Positions 51,914 to 61,706 are shown, counted from the stretch's first letter. The stretch is 64,000 nucleotides of DNA from Microbispora corallina (GCF_016863035.1 NZ_BOOC01000003.1:682001-746000); one strand, 5' to 3'. Translations and numbers: made by a program. Notes: generated by a model from the letters alone, not told the origin.

Positions 51914-54234
51914 ATGTCCCAGAGCTCGCCGAGGAAGAAGCCGCAGAACCGGGTGAGCGCCCCCGTGCCGTCCGGTCCGGCCGTGCGGAAGGTGGTCAGC
52001 ATCCGCGCCAGGTCGGACGGGAGGATGTGCAGGGTGCCGGCGGCCACCACCTTGGCGTCGTCGTCGCCCCCCTCGTCGACGTGGCCCTCGAGCAGCCGCG
52101 CGTACAGGGTGGAGGTGTCGAGCCACAGCCGCGTCGGCGGGCCGTGGTGCACGTCCTTGTAGCCCGACAGCGTGCGCGGCCGGTTGTCGGCGTCCCAGAA
52201 GTGCAGGCGGTAGTTCATCCGCCTGCGGTCGGGCGCCTCTCCCGGCACGAAGAGGTTGAACCAGCCCCGGGCGATCGGGCGCCGGCCCCCGCAGACGGCC
52301 GTGTCGATCCAGCCCTCCGCCCGCGCCCGGTGCCCGGGGTCGCCGAGGAAGGCCGCGATGTCGTCGACCGTGATGGTGAGGCGGAACGTCACATGGCCGC
52401 CCTCGGGCGTGCCCATGCGCGACCGGGGGTCGGTGCGGCCGACGCCGAGGAAGCCCCGCATCTCCTCGACGAACCACAGCGAGGTGCGCTCGCCGAAGAC
52501 GGGCGGGGTGTCGTCGGGTCCCGCGACCGGCTCGGGCGCGGCCGTCACGCGGGCCGCGGTCGGGGTGGGCGTCTCCAGCATCCGCGTGCACATGCGGTCG
52601 GACAGCGCGGCGATCGTCAGCGCCGGGTTGGCGCCGACCGGCCCCGGCATGGCGGCGCCGTCCGCGATGTACAGGCCGGGGAACCCGAAGACCTCGCCGT
52701 ACGGGTCGCAGACGCCCTCCCCGGGATGGCGGCCCATCGGCGCGCCGCCCAGCGGGTGGACGGTCATCACCCGCTTGCGCCACCACGACGGGCTGTCGGC
52801 GTACTCGGCCCCGAGGACGTGGCCGATCCGCCGCATCGTGGCCCGGAGCCGCTCGTAGTACGCGTCGCTGGTCTCGGCCGTCCAGACGACGTCGAGCCGG
52901 CCGTCGCGCAGCCGCAGCTCGCCGTCGGGGACGTCGCGGCCCATCCCGAGCAGCGGCAGGGACGTGCCCGACAACTCGCCGCGGCCGAGCAGCCCGGCGA
53001 TCTCGGCCGACAGGTTCGTGTCGTGGGTGACGAGCCCGCGCAGACGCTCCAGCAGGAAGCGGCCCGCCCGGCCGACCTCCCCGCCCAGGTCCGCGGCCTC
53101 CACCAGGTAGTCGACGAACGCCGGGTAGCCGCCCTCCTCGATGTAGGCGCCCCGGCCGTCCGGGCCGTCCTCCAGGCGGATCGCGCTGGTGATCACCGGG
53201 CCGCGGCTGGCCTGGATGGGCCGGGTGCGGCTGCGGTCGGTGGCGCGCAGCAGGAACGCCAGCAGGTCGCCGTTGCCCGAGAAGCGGGTCCCGAGCGCGC
53301 GGCTCAGGCCGGGGAAGGCCGCCCGGTTCTTCAGTAGCAGGTGCGTGGTGCCGTACGTGCCGGCGGCCAGGACGAGCCGGTCGCAGCTGATCGTGTGCGG
53401 GCCGGTCCACCGCGGGCGGCGGCGGTCGTCGTCGTCCGGCGAGACCGGCGGCATGTGCTCGACGTACTCGACGTCGTAGCCGCCGCCCACCCGCGGCCGG
53501 ATGGCCCGCACCTGGTGGAGGGTGCGCAGGTCGGCCCCGCGCCGCCGGGCGGCGGACAGGTAGGTGTGGTCCAGGCTGTTCTTCGCGCCGTCGTTGCAGC
53601 CGAGGTCGCACTCGCCGCACTGCCGGCAGGTGCGGCGGACGCGGCCGTGCACGTTGCCGTACTCGGGCTCGGCGATCGGCAGGCCCAGCCCCGGTTCCGC
53701 GCCGCGAGAGGGGGCGAAGCTCACGGCGAGCGGCGGCAGCCGCCAGTCGAGCCCCAGCTCGGCCGCCGCGTCGCGCATGGCGAGCGTCTTGAGCGTGTCG
53801 CCGAAGGCGGGGTGGCCCAGCGGGTACGGCGAGACGCCGATCATCTGCTCGGCCGCGTCGTAGTGCGCGTCCAGCTCCGCGCGGCTCACCGGCCAGGACT
53901 CGTAGCCGCCCTTCGGCAGTGGCTCCTCGTGGACGAACCAGTCCTCGTCCTTGCGCAGCAGCACGTTGGCGTAGATGAGGGATCCGCCGCCGAGCCCGCT
54001 CGACACGACCGAGTCGCAGTCGCGGAAGCTCCAGACGTCGTACATCCCGTACAGGCTCTCGGACGGGTCCCAGAAGGCCCGGGCGAGCTGGGCGGGGCCG
54101 CGGGGGAAGTCACCGGGCGGGTATGGCCTGCCCCGCTCCAGGACCACCACCGACAGCCCCGCGTCGGCGAGCCGGTAGGCGGCGACCGCCCCGCCGAAGC
54201 CCGATCCGACCACAACAGCGTCGACGTGTTCCAT
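51889..54234 (-). CDS. GMC oxidoreductase (cholesterol oxidase-like) with C-terminal domain
   Basis: A 781-aa FAD enzyme. The N-terminal Rossmann motif is AVVVGSGFGGAVAAYRLADA, then SSGLGGGSLIYANVLLRKD; the C-terminal GMC signature is MTVHPLGGAPMGRHPGEGVC, followed by IADGAAMPGPVGANPALTIA. A Cys-rich stretch CRQCGECDLGCNDGAKNSLD (about residue 208) is typical of the cholesterol oxidase ChoD branch. About 200 C-terminal residues (from TSLWFVEEMRGFLGVG) form an extra domain found in long family members. With the hydrolase upstream it may oxidise sterol or other bulky alcohols. No signal peptide. Confidence 0.9.
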   Translation of the reverse strand: MEHVDAVVVGSGFGGAVAAYRLADAGLSVVVLERGRPYPPGDFPRGPAQLARAFWDPSESLYGMYDVWSFRDCDSVVSSGLGGGSLIYANVLLRKDEDWFVHEEPLPKGGYESWPVSRAELDAHYDAAEQMIGVSPYPLGHPAFGDTLKTLAMRDAAAELGLDWRLPPLAVSFAPSRGAEPGLGLPIAEPEYGNVHGRVRRTCRQCGECDLGCNDGAKNSLDHTYLSAARRRGADLRTLHQVRAIRPRVGGGYDVEYVEHMPPVSPDDDDRRRPRWTGPHTISCDRLVLAAGTYGTTHLLLKNRAAFPGLSRALGTRFSGNGDLLAFLLRATDRSRTRPIQASRGPVITSAIRLEDGPDGRGAYIEEGGYPAFVDYLVEAADLGGEVGRAGRFLLERLRGLVTHDTNLSAEIAGLLGRGELSGTSLPLLGMGRDVPDGELRLRDGRLDVVWTAETSDAYYERLRATMRRIGHVLGAEYADSPSWWRKRVMTVHPLGGAPMGRHPGEGVCDPYGEVFGFPGLYIADGAAMPGPVGANPALTIAALSDRMCTRMLETPTPTAARVTAAPEPVAGPDDTPPVFGERTSLWFVEEMRGFLGVGRTDPRSRMGTPEGGHVTFRLTITVDDIAAFLGDPGHRARAEGWIDTAVCGGRRPIARGWFNLFVPGEAPDRRRMNYRLHFWDADNRPRTLSGYKDVHHGPPTRLWLDTSTLYARLLEGHVDEGGDDDAKVVAAGTLHILPSDLARMLTTFRTAGPDGTGALTRFCGFFLGELWDIYRPRQGS

Positions 54235-54264
54235 GGGTGCTCTCTGTGCGCTATTCGGGCCGGC

Positions 54265-55377
54265 TCAGTGCCGCTTGACGAAGTCGAGGATGTGCGGGAA
54301 GACGTCCTGGTGGGCGTTCCTGCCGATGAGCGTGTCGATGTGCCCGTAGCCCGGCAGGATCCGCAACTCGTGCCGGCCGGGCGCGGCCTTCGACAGCAGC
54401 CGGTGGCACACGATGTTGGAGTCGGTGAAGACGTCGTTGTGGTCGCCGGTCAGGTAGAGGATCGGGGTGTCGACGTCGGCGATGTTCACCAGGTAGTCGT
54501 CGGGCAGGGCGGCGTGCCGCCGGTCGGCCGGGTCGAACTTCACCGCGTGGCCGGCCGCCACCATCTTTCGCACGTGCCGGTAGTAGTGCAGGTCGCAGGC
54601 GCCGTTCAGGTCGGCGAGCCGCTCGTGGACGTGCGTCTCGGGACGCAGGTTGCGGTGCCGGTACATCGCCGGTCTGCCGCTGCCCCACATGAAGCTCTGC
54701 ATGTGGCAGGCGGGCTCCCGGCACTCCGGATGGAGCAGGGAGACCGCCTGCGCCAGCAGCTTCCTGCGGGTCAGCGGCGGCGCGTCCGCGAACCGCGGGT
54801 CGAGGTACGGCAGCCCCGTGCCGTACTCGAGGAGGGCGGGCCCGAAGGTGAGCTTGACCCGCGCCCACGGGTGCACCCGCGGGGTCAGGCCGACGCTGTT
54901 GGCGACGAGACTGGCGATCCCGTCGACGGCGCCGGAGAACAGGCTCATGTGGAACGACACCGACCCCAGGCAGTGGGCCACCACGTGTATCCGCCGCGCC
55001 CCCACGTGGCGGCGGAGTTCACGCAGCGCTGCCGGGAAGTCGTAGTGCGCGATGTCGTCCAGGGTGTGCCTGCGCGTCTCCACGTTGTACGGGAAGCGGT
55101 TGCTCATCCTGAAGTCCAGCGCCCACACGTCGCCGTACCCGTTGTCGTGCAGGAACCCGACCAGGTTGGTGTGCTCCGGCATGATGAACATGTCACTCGA
55201 CGAGGTCAGGCCGTGCACGAGCAGGACGACGTCGTCCTGCGCCTCCGGCCCAGGCTCGCCGTGCCGGCGGAACCGGGTCAGCTGGAGTCCCAGTTCGTCC
55301 TCCGTGGAGAACGGATGGACCGTCACCTCGGCGTCCCGCACGCCGTCGAGCGTGAACCGCGGTATCCGGTGCTCCAT
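54265..55377 (-). CDS. Alpha/beta hydrolase with Cys nucleophile
   Basis: A 370-aa hydrolase. The oxyanion element is VVLLVHGLTSSSDMF, the nucleophile elbow HVVAHCLGSVS with Cys136 in place of the usual Ser, the acid in YLTGDHNDVFTD, and the His in GYGHIDTLIG. Cys nucleophiles are known in dienelactone hydrolases. In other bacteria this hydrolase is found next to or fused with GMC oxidases, so the pair (30 bp apart) is a functional unit. ATG at 55377 with AGGAGGG upstream; the frame continues to 55485. Confidence 0.9.
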   Translation of the reverse strand: MEHRIPRFTLDGVRDAEVTVHPFSTEDELGLQLTRFRRHGEPGPEAQDDVVLLVHGLTSSSDMFIMPEHTNLVGFLHDNGYGDVWALDFRMSNRFPYNVETRRHTLDDIAHYDFPAALRELRRHVGARRIHVVAHCLGSVSFHMSLFSGAVDGIASLVANSVGLTPRVHPWARVKLTFGPALLEYGTGLPYLDPRFADAPPLTRRKLLAQAVSLLHPECREPACHMQSFMWGSGRPAMYRHRNLRPETHVHERLADLNGACDLHYYRHVRKMVAAGHAVKFDPADRRHAALPDDYLVNIADVDTPILYLTGDHNDVFTDSNIVCHRLLSKAAPGRHELRILPGYGHIDTLIGRNAHQDVFPHILDFVKRH

Positions 55378-55579
55378 CTGATCGCCCTCCTCTGGTCGTG
55401 CCGCCCGATCCCCACCGGGCCGGCACGGTTCCGTGGGACACCCCGGGTCGCGCCTCCCCCGAGGCGCTTCCCTGGCCCGAGGCAACCTTCTCAGCGTCCC
55501 CCGTACGGCGGCATCGTGGAAAACCCGTACTCATCCCGGACGGGCCGGTCTCCGGGGTCCGGGGGCCCGTCGCGACCGA

Positions 55580-58498
55580 TCAGTTCCGCCGGTTCAGGGC
55601 GGTGGCGACGCCGACCCGCGAGGTGACCTCGAGCTTGGCGAAGATCCGCGACAGGTGGGTCTCGACCGTCCGGACGCTGAGGAACAGGCGCGCGGCGATC
55701 TGCTGGTTGGTGAGGCCGTCGGCGACGAGCAGCGCGACCTCCAGCTCCCGGGGCGACAGCCCGAGCGTGCCGTCCCTTCCCCTGTCGGCCCCGGCCGCCG
55801 GGCCGCTCCCGACGCGGACGCCGAGGCGGCGCAGCTCGCGGTCGGTCTGCGTCTTGAGCGCCCGGGCGCCGCACGCCTCAAACGCCTCGGCCGCGGCCTT
55901 GAGGCTCTCCCGCGCCCTGGTCCGGTCGGACGCCTCCAGGTGGGCCTGGCCCGCGGCGAGCAGGGCGCGCCCGCTGTCGAGCCGCCGCTCGCTGGAGGCG
56001 AGCAGCGCGGCCGCCTGCTCGGCCGCCCGCGCGGAGGCGGCCGGCGCGTCCCTGCGTAAAGCGTGCGCCCGCGCGAGCGGGGCGAACCCGGAGAATGCCG
56101 GCAGGCTCGGATCGTCGATCTGGGCGGCCCTGGCGGCCCACGCCGCCGCCCCCTCGTCGTTCCCGAGGCAGGCCGCGGCCTGGGCCAGCGCCTCGCACGC
56201 CTGCAGCAGCGTCCCGCGGTCGAGCTGCGGCTGGTCGAACCCGGCGCACGCGTCGAGGACGGCCTCCGCGCCCTCCGCGTACCGTCCGGCGTTGACGAGG
56301 GCCTGGCCGCGGGCGTATCGGGCGGTGGCCTCCCAGACCTCCCCGCCGCCGACCCCGCGCTGGACGGCCTCGTCGCCCGCCAGGACGGCCGCCTCGTCGT
56401 CCCCGGTCCACGACGCGGCCAGGCACACCTGGGTGAGCGCGAACACGAGCTGCTGGCCCGAATCGAGCAGCCGGGCGCCCTCGACCGACTCCTCCGCCGT
56501 GGCCGTGGCCTCGGGGAGGCGGCCCATCGCCACCAGGGTCTTGGCCCGCCCGGCGAGCAGGTTCGTCAGGATGTAGCTCTGGCCGGTCGCGCGGGCGACG
56601 GCCGCCGCCCGGTCGAAGTGCCGCAGGGCGTCGCCGTACCGGCCGAGGCTGGACTCCGCCCAGCACAGCCACGCGATGGCGTCGAGCCACTCCGACAGGT
56701 GCTCGTCCGGGGCGGCGGCCAGCAGCCGGTCGGCCAGGTCGGCGTAGCGCAGCGCGTCCCCGGTGCGCCCCGCGGCGAACGCCGGCATCGGCCGCAGGGC
56801 GGCCACCGCGACCGCGAGGCCGGGCTCCCAGCCGTCGGCGTCGTCCGGCATGAGGTCGAGCACGGCCTGGGCGGCGAGGAAGTCGACCCGCATCATGCTC
56901 TCGGCCACCAGCCGCATGCGGAGCGGGACGGCGGCGGCGGCCCGGGGGTTCGGCATGCGGCTCAGCTCGTCGAGCAGCAGCGCCCTCGCCTCGTGCGGCC
57001 GGTCGAGCTGGCGCTCCATGAGGGCGCACAGCCGTGCCGCCCGGCCCCGCCGGGACCAGTCGTCGTCGGGGAGCATGCGCAGCAGTTCGCGGGCGGTGTC
57101 CCGGCCCTCGGCGAGGCGCCCGCTCACCCCCTGCGCCCAGCTCAGCTCCATCATCAGCGCCATACGGTCCTCGCGGGTGGCGCCGTCGTCCGGCATCAGG
57201 CCGAGCGCCGCCTGCAGCCAGTGGGCGGACGTGGCGGGGGCGTGGGTGGTGACCGCGCGGGCGGCGGTCACGAGCACGCTCACGGCCCTCTGGTCGCCGA
57301 AGGAGCCGGAGTGCTGCACGTGGTGGGCCTGGACGGTCGCCGGGGCGCCCAGCTCGGCCAGGTGGGCCGCGATGCGGGCGTGCGCGCCGAGCCGCCACCC
57401 CGCCGCGGCCGACTCGTAGGCGGCCTGCCGCACCAGCGGGTGCCGGAAGCGGAACCGGGCGCCGGCCGACCGCACGATGTCCCGCTCCACGAGCTCGTCG
57501 AGCGCGGCCAGGGCCGCGGCCGGGGGCACCTGCGCCGCCACGGCGGCGATCGACGGCTCGAACTCGTCGGCCGTCACGGCGGCGGCCTGCGCCACCCGCA
57601 GCGCGTCGGCCGACAGCCGGGCGAGCTCGACCTGGATCGCGGCCCGCACGGTCGGCGGCAGCGAGGCCACCTCGGTGTCGGCCATCCGGGCCAGGGCCTC
57701 CAGGTAGAACGGGTTTCCGCCGCTGGCCTCGTACAGGGCCCGGCCCCGGCCGCGGCTGACGCCGGGGCCGAGGAACTGCTCGACCTCGGTGAGGCTGAGC
57801 GGGCCGACCGCGGTCTCCTGCCCCCGCGGCCCGGCGGCCCTGGCGAGCGTGGCCAGGCGGGGGGCGGCCTGCGCGGGACGGTAGGCGACCGCCATCAGCA
57901 CCGGCCCGGCCGGCGGGTGGCGCACGATGTGGTCGAGGAACTCCAGGGTGCTGTCGTCGGCCCAGTGGACGTCGTCGAGGACCAGCACGAGCCCCGACGT
58001 CCCGGCCACGGCGTCCACCAGGTGGCGCAGCGCGCGGTAGAGGCGGTAGCGGGCCAGGCCGCTGCGGTCGTCGTCCAGGGCCAGGGCGAGGCCGGCGTCG
58101 TCCCCGGCCGCGAGTCCCGCCGCCAGCCCGGTCGCGAGCGCGGGGAACACGCTGGCCAGCAGCACGGTCTGAGCCGGGCCCAGCGCCTCCGCGACGTCGG
58201 GGCCCTGCGCGTCGAGGTGGTCGTCGAGCGCGTCCACCAGCGCGCTGAACGGCATCATCTGCTCGAACTCGGCCGCGCGTCCCCACAACGGGGTGCATCC
58301 CCGCTGGGCCGCCATCGTCACCAGCTCGCCGAGCAGCCGCGTCTTGCCCGCGCCCGGCTCACCCGCCAGCGCGAGGAAGCGGAACCCGTCGCGGGCGGCC
58401 GCGTCGAGCGCCCCGCTCAGCGCCGTCACGGCGTCGTCGCGCCCGACCAGTGGCGTGGGTACGCCCGATACGACCGGTTGGGCCGTACGTCCGTCCAT
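55580..58498 (-). CDS. Large LuxR-family (LAL) ATP-binding regulator
   Basis: A 972-aa LAL regulator: AAA-type ATPase with Walker A LALAGEPGAGKTRLL, Walker B LVLVLDDVHWADDSTL, a long TPR-like middle, and a C-terminal LuxR helix-turn-helix (SPRELEVALLVADGLTNQQI then RTVETHLSRIFAKL). LAL proteins usually activate one adjacent pathway, here probably the hydrolase-GMC genes on the same strand or the divergent molybdoenzyme. An ATG at 58555 would add 19 residues; the ATG at 58498 has a G-rich site and fits the usual family start. Confidence 0.92.
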   Translation of the reverse strand: MDGRTAQPVVSGVPTPLVGRDDAVTALSGALDAAARDGFRFLALAGEPGAGKTRLLGELVTMAAQRGCTPLWGRAAEFEQMMPFSALVDALDDHLDAQGPDVAEALGPAQTVLLASVFPALATGLAAGLAAGDDAGLALALDDDRSGLARYRLYRALRHLVDAVAGTSGLVLVLDDVHWADDSTLEFLDHIVRHPPAGPVLMAVAYRPAQAAPRLATLARAAGPRGQETAVGPLSLTEVEQFLGPGVSRGRGRALYEASGGNPFYLEALARMADTEVASLPPTVRAAIQVELARLSADALRVAQAAAVTADEFEPSIAAVAAQVPPAAALAALDELVERDIVRSAGARFRFRHPLVRQAAYESAAAGWRLGAHARIAAHLAELGAPATVQAHHVQHSGSFGDQRAVSVLVTAARAVTTHAPATSAHWLQAALGLMPDDGATREDRMALMMELSWAQGVSGRLAEGRDTARELLRMLPDDDWSRRGRAARLCALMERQLDRPHEARALLLDELSRMPNPRAAAAVPLRMRLVAESMMRVDFLAAQAVLDLMPDDADGWEPGLAVAVAALRPMPAFAAGRTGDALRYADLADRLLAAAPDEHLSEWLDAIAWLCWAESSLGRYGDALRHFDRAAAVARATGQSYILTNLLAGRAKTLVAMGRLPEATATAEESVEGARLLDSGQQLVFALTQVCLAASWTGDDEAAVLAGDEAVQRGVGGGEVWEATARYARGQALVNAGRYAEGAEAVLDACAGFDQPQLDRGTLLQACEALAQAAACLGNDEGAAAWAARAAQIDDPSLPAFSGFAPLARAHALRRDAPAASARAAEQAAALLASSERRLDSGRALLAAGQAHLEASDRTRARESLKAAAEAFEACGARALKTQTDRELRRLGVRVGSGPAAGADRGRDGTLGLSPRELEVALLVADGLTNQQIAARLFLSVRTVETHLSRIFAKLEVTSRVGVATALNRRN

Positions 58499-58561
58499 CC
58501 CCCACCCCACAGTGATGCGCGGACCGCCCTGCCTTCTGTTGAGCCGCGCCGACATTCACCA

Positions 58562-58576
58562 GTAAATGCACTTTAC
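58562..58576. promoter_or_regulatory. Inverted repeat GTAAA-N5-TTTAC in divergent promoter
   Basis: A perfect 5-bp inverted repeat lies 63 bp upstream of the LAL regulator start and 157 bp before the molybdoenzyme start, in an AT-rich patch. It may be an operator for either gene. Only the symmetry supports it. Confidence 0.4.
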
Positions 58577-58732
58577 AGATCGTCCGGCCACAGAGGGGAC
58601 ACACTTCGGCATCAACACCTCAGGGAAAGTATTCGAAAAGGAACCGGTCAGTTCGGTCGATTACGGGATCAGGCGTACGTGTCACCGGGTAAGGGGAGCG
58701 TCGTTCACACATCGTCACCGCGGAGGTGCCAG

Positions 58733-61204
58733 GTGCTGGACCGGACCGCCGATCCCAGGATGCGGCGCACGCCGTACGGACCTCCCGACGCTGTGGAACG
58801 CCTGGCAGCGGCGCTCCCCGGACGCCTTCGCGATGCGCTTCCGCCGGTCATCCGCACGGGGAGTCCCTGGCCGGTCCGGGTGGACGTGCTGCTGGAGGAC
58901 GGGCTGTCGGAGGACGACGTCGACGCGTGGGTCCCGGGGGTGTCGGTCCTCGGCGCCGGCGGGGACGCGCTCGACGTGGCCGTGCGGGACGGCCGGGTCG
59001 TGGGGGTGCGCGGCCGGGCCGCCGACCGGGTCAACCACGGCAGGCTCGACCCGCGCGAGGGCGACGCCTGGCGCCGGCGCTCCGGCCGCCTCACCCGGCC
59101 CCTCGTCCGCGACGGCGACCGGCTCGTCGAGGCCACCTGGGACGAGGCGCTGGACCGCGTCGCCGGACGGTCGCGCGAACTGCTGGCGGGGCCGGGCGGC
59201 TGGGGCAGGATCGGCTTCCACACGGGCGGGCGGCTGTTCCTGGAGGAGCACTACACGCTCGCCGTCATCGGCAAGGCCGGGATCGGCACCCCCCACATGG
59301 ACGGGGACACCCGCTGGCAGGCCGCCGCCGCGTCCGCCGCCCTCGCCGAGAGCTTCGGCGCCGACGGCCAGCCCGGCACCTGGACCGACGTCGACCACTG
59401 CGACGCCGTCGCGCTGTGGGGCCACGACGCCGCCTCCGCCGACCCGGTGCTGTGGGAGCGGGTGCTCGACCGGCGCCTCGGCCCCGGCCCGCCGGCGGTG
59501 GTCGCCGTCGACGCCCGCGACTCGGCCGTCACCCGCGAGGCCGACGTCCACCTCGCCCCGCGCGCCGGCACGAACGTCGCGCTGATGAACGCCCTGCTGC
59601 ACGAGCTGATCGCCGGCAACCGGTACGACCCGGCCTACCTCGCCCAGCACGCCACCGGCTTCGCCGAGCTGTGCCGGGTCGTGGAGGCGTACCCGGCCAA
59701 GCGGGCGGCCGAGATCTGCGGCCTGCCGGCCTGCGACATCGAACGGGCCGCCGACGTCCTCGGCTCGGCCGAGCGGCTGCTGTCCACGGTCGGGCCGGGC
59801 TTCCACCGGTCGAACCAGGCCGTCGCCGCCGCGTGCCAGGTGCACAACCTGCACCTGCTGCGCGGCATGCTCGGGCGCCCGGGCGCCGGGGTCCTCCAGC
59901 TCGGCGGGCCGCCGTCCGGGCGGAACGCGCTGGAGACCGGCGCGGCGGGGGACCTGCCCGGCCTGCGCAACTGGGCCAACCCCCGGCACGTGCGCGAGCT
60001 CGCCGACCTGTGGAACGTGGAGCCCTCCGTCATCCCGCACTGGGGGCCGTCCACCCACGCCACCCAGATCTTCCGGTACGCCGAGGAGGGCTCCGTCGGG
60101 CTGCTGTGGATCACCGCGTCCGACCCGGTGGGCGCCGTCCCCGGGCTCGACCGCGTGCTGTCCCGGCCGGACGTGTTCGTCGTCGTCCAGGACCCGTGCC
60201 TGACCGACACGGCGCGGCTGGCCGACGTGGTGCTGCCCGCCGCCGCCTGGGGCGAGCGGACCGGGACCGTCACCTCCGCCGACCGGACCGTCCACCTGTG
60301 CGAGAAGGCGGTGGAGCCGCCGGGCGAGGCCCGGCCCGACCTCGCCATCCTGCTCGACTACGCACGCCGGATGGGTTTCGCCGACCGGGCCGGCGGGCCC
60401 CTCGTCCACTGGCACGACGCCGAGTCGGCGTTCGAGGCGTGGAAGGCCTGCACGAAGGGCCGGCCCTGCGACTACACCGGCATCACCTACGAGCGGCTGC
60501 GCGCGGGCGGCGTGCAGTGGCCGTGCGCGCCGTCCGGGTCGCACGGCACCGAGCGCCTCTACGCCGGAGGCCGCTTCGCCACGTCCGCCGGGCAGTGCCA
60601 GACGTTCGGGCACGACCTCGCCACCGGCGCCGACTACGGCGACGAGCGCCCCGAGGACCCGGCCGGGCGGGCGCTGCTCCACGCGGCCGACTACGAGCCG
60701 TCCCCGGAGGTGGTGGACGAGGACCACCCCCTGGTGTTCACCACGCGGCGCCTGCCCGTGAGGCCGGCGCCGATCACGGAGGCGTCCCCGCAGCAGGGCC
60801 ACGGGCCGGGGCTGGAGGTGCATCCGTCCGACGCCGCCGTCCTCGGCCTGGGCGAGGGCGACCTCGCGCGGGTCGAGTCGCCCCTCGGGTCGATCGAGGC
60901 CCGGGTACGGCTGTCGGGGACGCGGCCGGGCCTCGTCGTCCTGCCGCTGCCCGCAGGTGGCGACGAGGCTCTCGCGCGCGCCGCCGCCCACCTCACGGCG
61001 ACGGGCTGGGACCCCGTCGCGCGCCAGCCGCTGCGCACCGTCGCCGCCGTACGGCTGTCCGCCGTGAACGGCGCGGGCGGCGCGCGGCCGGGCCTCGGGC
61101 CGATGGCCGTGGCCCCCATGACCCCCCTGCCCGCAGCCGACCCGGGGGTGCCCGCCACAGCGGGCGGCCCCGCCGAGCCGTCGGACCGGTTCGAGGAGGT
61201 GTGA
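58733..61204 (+). CDS. Molybdopterin oxidoreductase lacking the N-terminal [4Fe-4S] motif
   Basis: An 823-aa bis-MGD family enzyme of the nitrate reductase/formate dehydrogenase class: RLTRPLVRDGDRLVEATWDE, then AVALWGHDAASADPVLWERV, LSTVGPGFHRSNQAVAAA, LHLLRGMLGRPGAGVLQLGG, SDPVGAVPGLDRVLSRPDVF, and the C-terminal molydopterin-dinucleotide domain (LEVHPSDAAVLGLGEGDLAR). In relatives the N-terminus has C-x2-C-x3-C and a later Cys binding an iron-sulfur cluster; here those positions read AWVPGVSVLGAGGD and RLDPREGD, with no cysteine. It therefore needs another electron route. GTG at 58733 has GGAGG 6 nt upstream. No Tat signal. The next gene begins 1 nt after its stop. Confidence 0.88.
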   Translation: MLDRTADPRMRRTPYGPPDAVERLAAALPGRLRDALPPVIRTGSPWPVRVDVLLEDGLSEDDVDAWVPGVSVLGAGGDALDVAVRDGRVVGVRGRAADRVNHGRLDPREGDAWRRRSGRLTRPLVRDGDRLVEATWDEALDRVAGRSRELLAGPGGWGRIGFHTGGRLFLEEHYTLAVIGKAGIGTPHMDGDTRWQAAAASAALAESFGADGQPGTWTDVDHCDAVALWGHDAASADPVLWERVLDRRLGPGPPAVVAVDARDSAVTREADVHLAPRAGTNVALMNALLHELIAGNRYDPAYLAQHATGFAELCRVVEAYPAKRAAEICGLPACDIERAADVLGSAERLLSTVGPGFHRSNQAVAAACQVHNLHLLRGMLGRPGAGVLQLGGPPSGRNALETGAAGDLPGLRNWANPRHVRELADLWNVEPSVIPHWGPSTHATQIFRYAEEGSVGLLWITASDPVGAVPGLDRVLSRPDVFVVVQDPCLTDTARLADVVLPAAAWGERTGTVTSADRTVHLCEKAVEPPGEARPDLAILLDYARRMGFADRAGGPLVHWHDAESAFEAWKACTKGRPCDYTGITYERLRAGGVQWPCAPSGSHGTERLYAGGRFATSAGQCQTFGHDLATGADYGDERPEDPAGRALLHAADYEPSPEVVDEDHPLVFTTRRLPVRPAPITEASPQQGHGPGLEVHPSDAAVLGLGEGDLARVESPLGSIEARVRLSGTRPGLVVLPLPAGGDEALARAAAHLTATGWDPVARQPLRTVAAVRLSAVNGAGGARPGLGPMAVAPMTPLPAADPGVPATAGGPAEPSDRFEEV

Positions 61205-61205
61205 G

Positions 61206-61667
61206 ATGCACCTCGCCCACTATCTGGGCCTGCTTCACCGCTCACAGAACGACCTGGCCGACGCCTTCAGGGCCGTCCGGCTGGGCCATCCGCGGGAGCC
61301 CGACCTGTACGGCGTGTGCGAGCGCCTGGCCGCCCAGTGCCGCGACCAGGCCCGGCGGCTGGAGCCGTTCCTGCGCAGGTACGGGCCGTCCGCGCCGGAT
61401 GAGCCCGAGCGGATGCACGGGACGCTGTTCTCCGGTGCCCGGCGGGGCGCCCTCGGGCTGCTGCGCGACCTGCACGACCTGTACCTGCTGGCCACCGAGT
61501 GCGAGGTGTCCTGGGCCCTGATCGGCCATGCCGCCAAGGGCGCCAGGGACGAGGAGCTGCTCGACCTCGTCCGCCACTGCGGCCAGGAGACCGCCGTGCA
61601 CCTGTTGTGGCTGCGCAGCCGCATGCGCCAGGCCGCTCCGCAGGCCCTCGTCGTCCGGGCCTGGTAG
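61206..61667 (+). CDS. Small helical protein, possible partner of the molybdoenzyme
   Basis: A 153-aa all-helical protein with no recognised family. It has His, Glu and Asp residues spaced as in a four-helix bundle (LAHYLGLLHRSQNDLADAFR, LLRDLHDLYLLATECEVSWA, LVRHCGQETAVHLLWLRSRM), so a ferritin-like or electron-transfer subunit role is conceivable. GAGGAGG lies 6 nt before the ATG and the gene is 1 nt after the molybdoenzyme stop, so the two are almost certainly cotranslated. Function is unknown. Confidence 0.8.
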   Translation: MHLAHYLGLLHRSQNDLADAFRAVRLGHPREPDLYGVCERLAAQCRDQARRLEPFLRRYGPSAPDEPERMHGTLFSGARRGALGLLRDLHDLYLLATECEVSWALIGHAAKGARDEELLDLVRHCGQETAVHLLWLRSRMRQAAPQALVVRAW

Positions 61668-61706
61668 CCTCCGGCCGTCGGTGTCGATCACAACGAGGCG
61701 GCCTCC

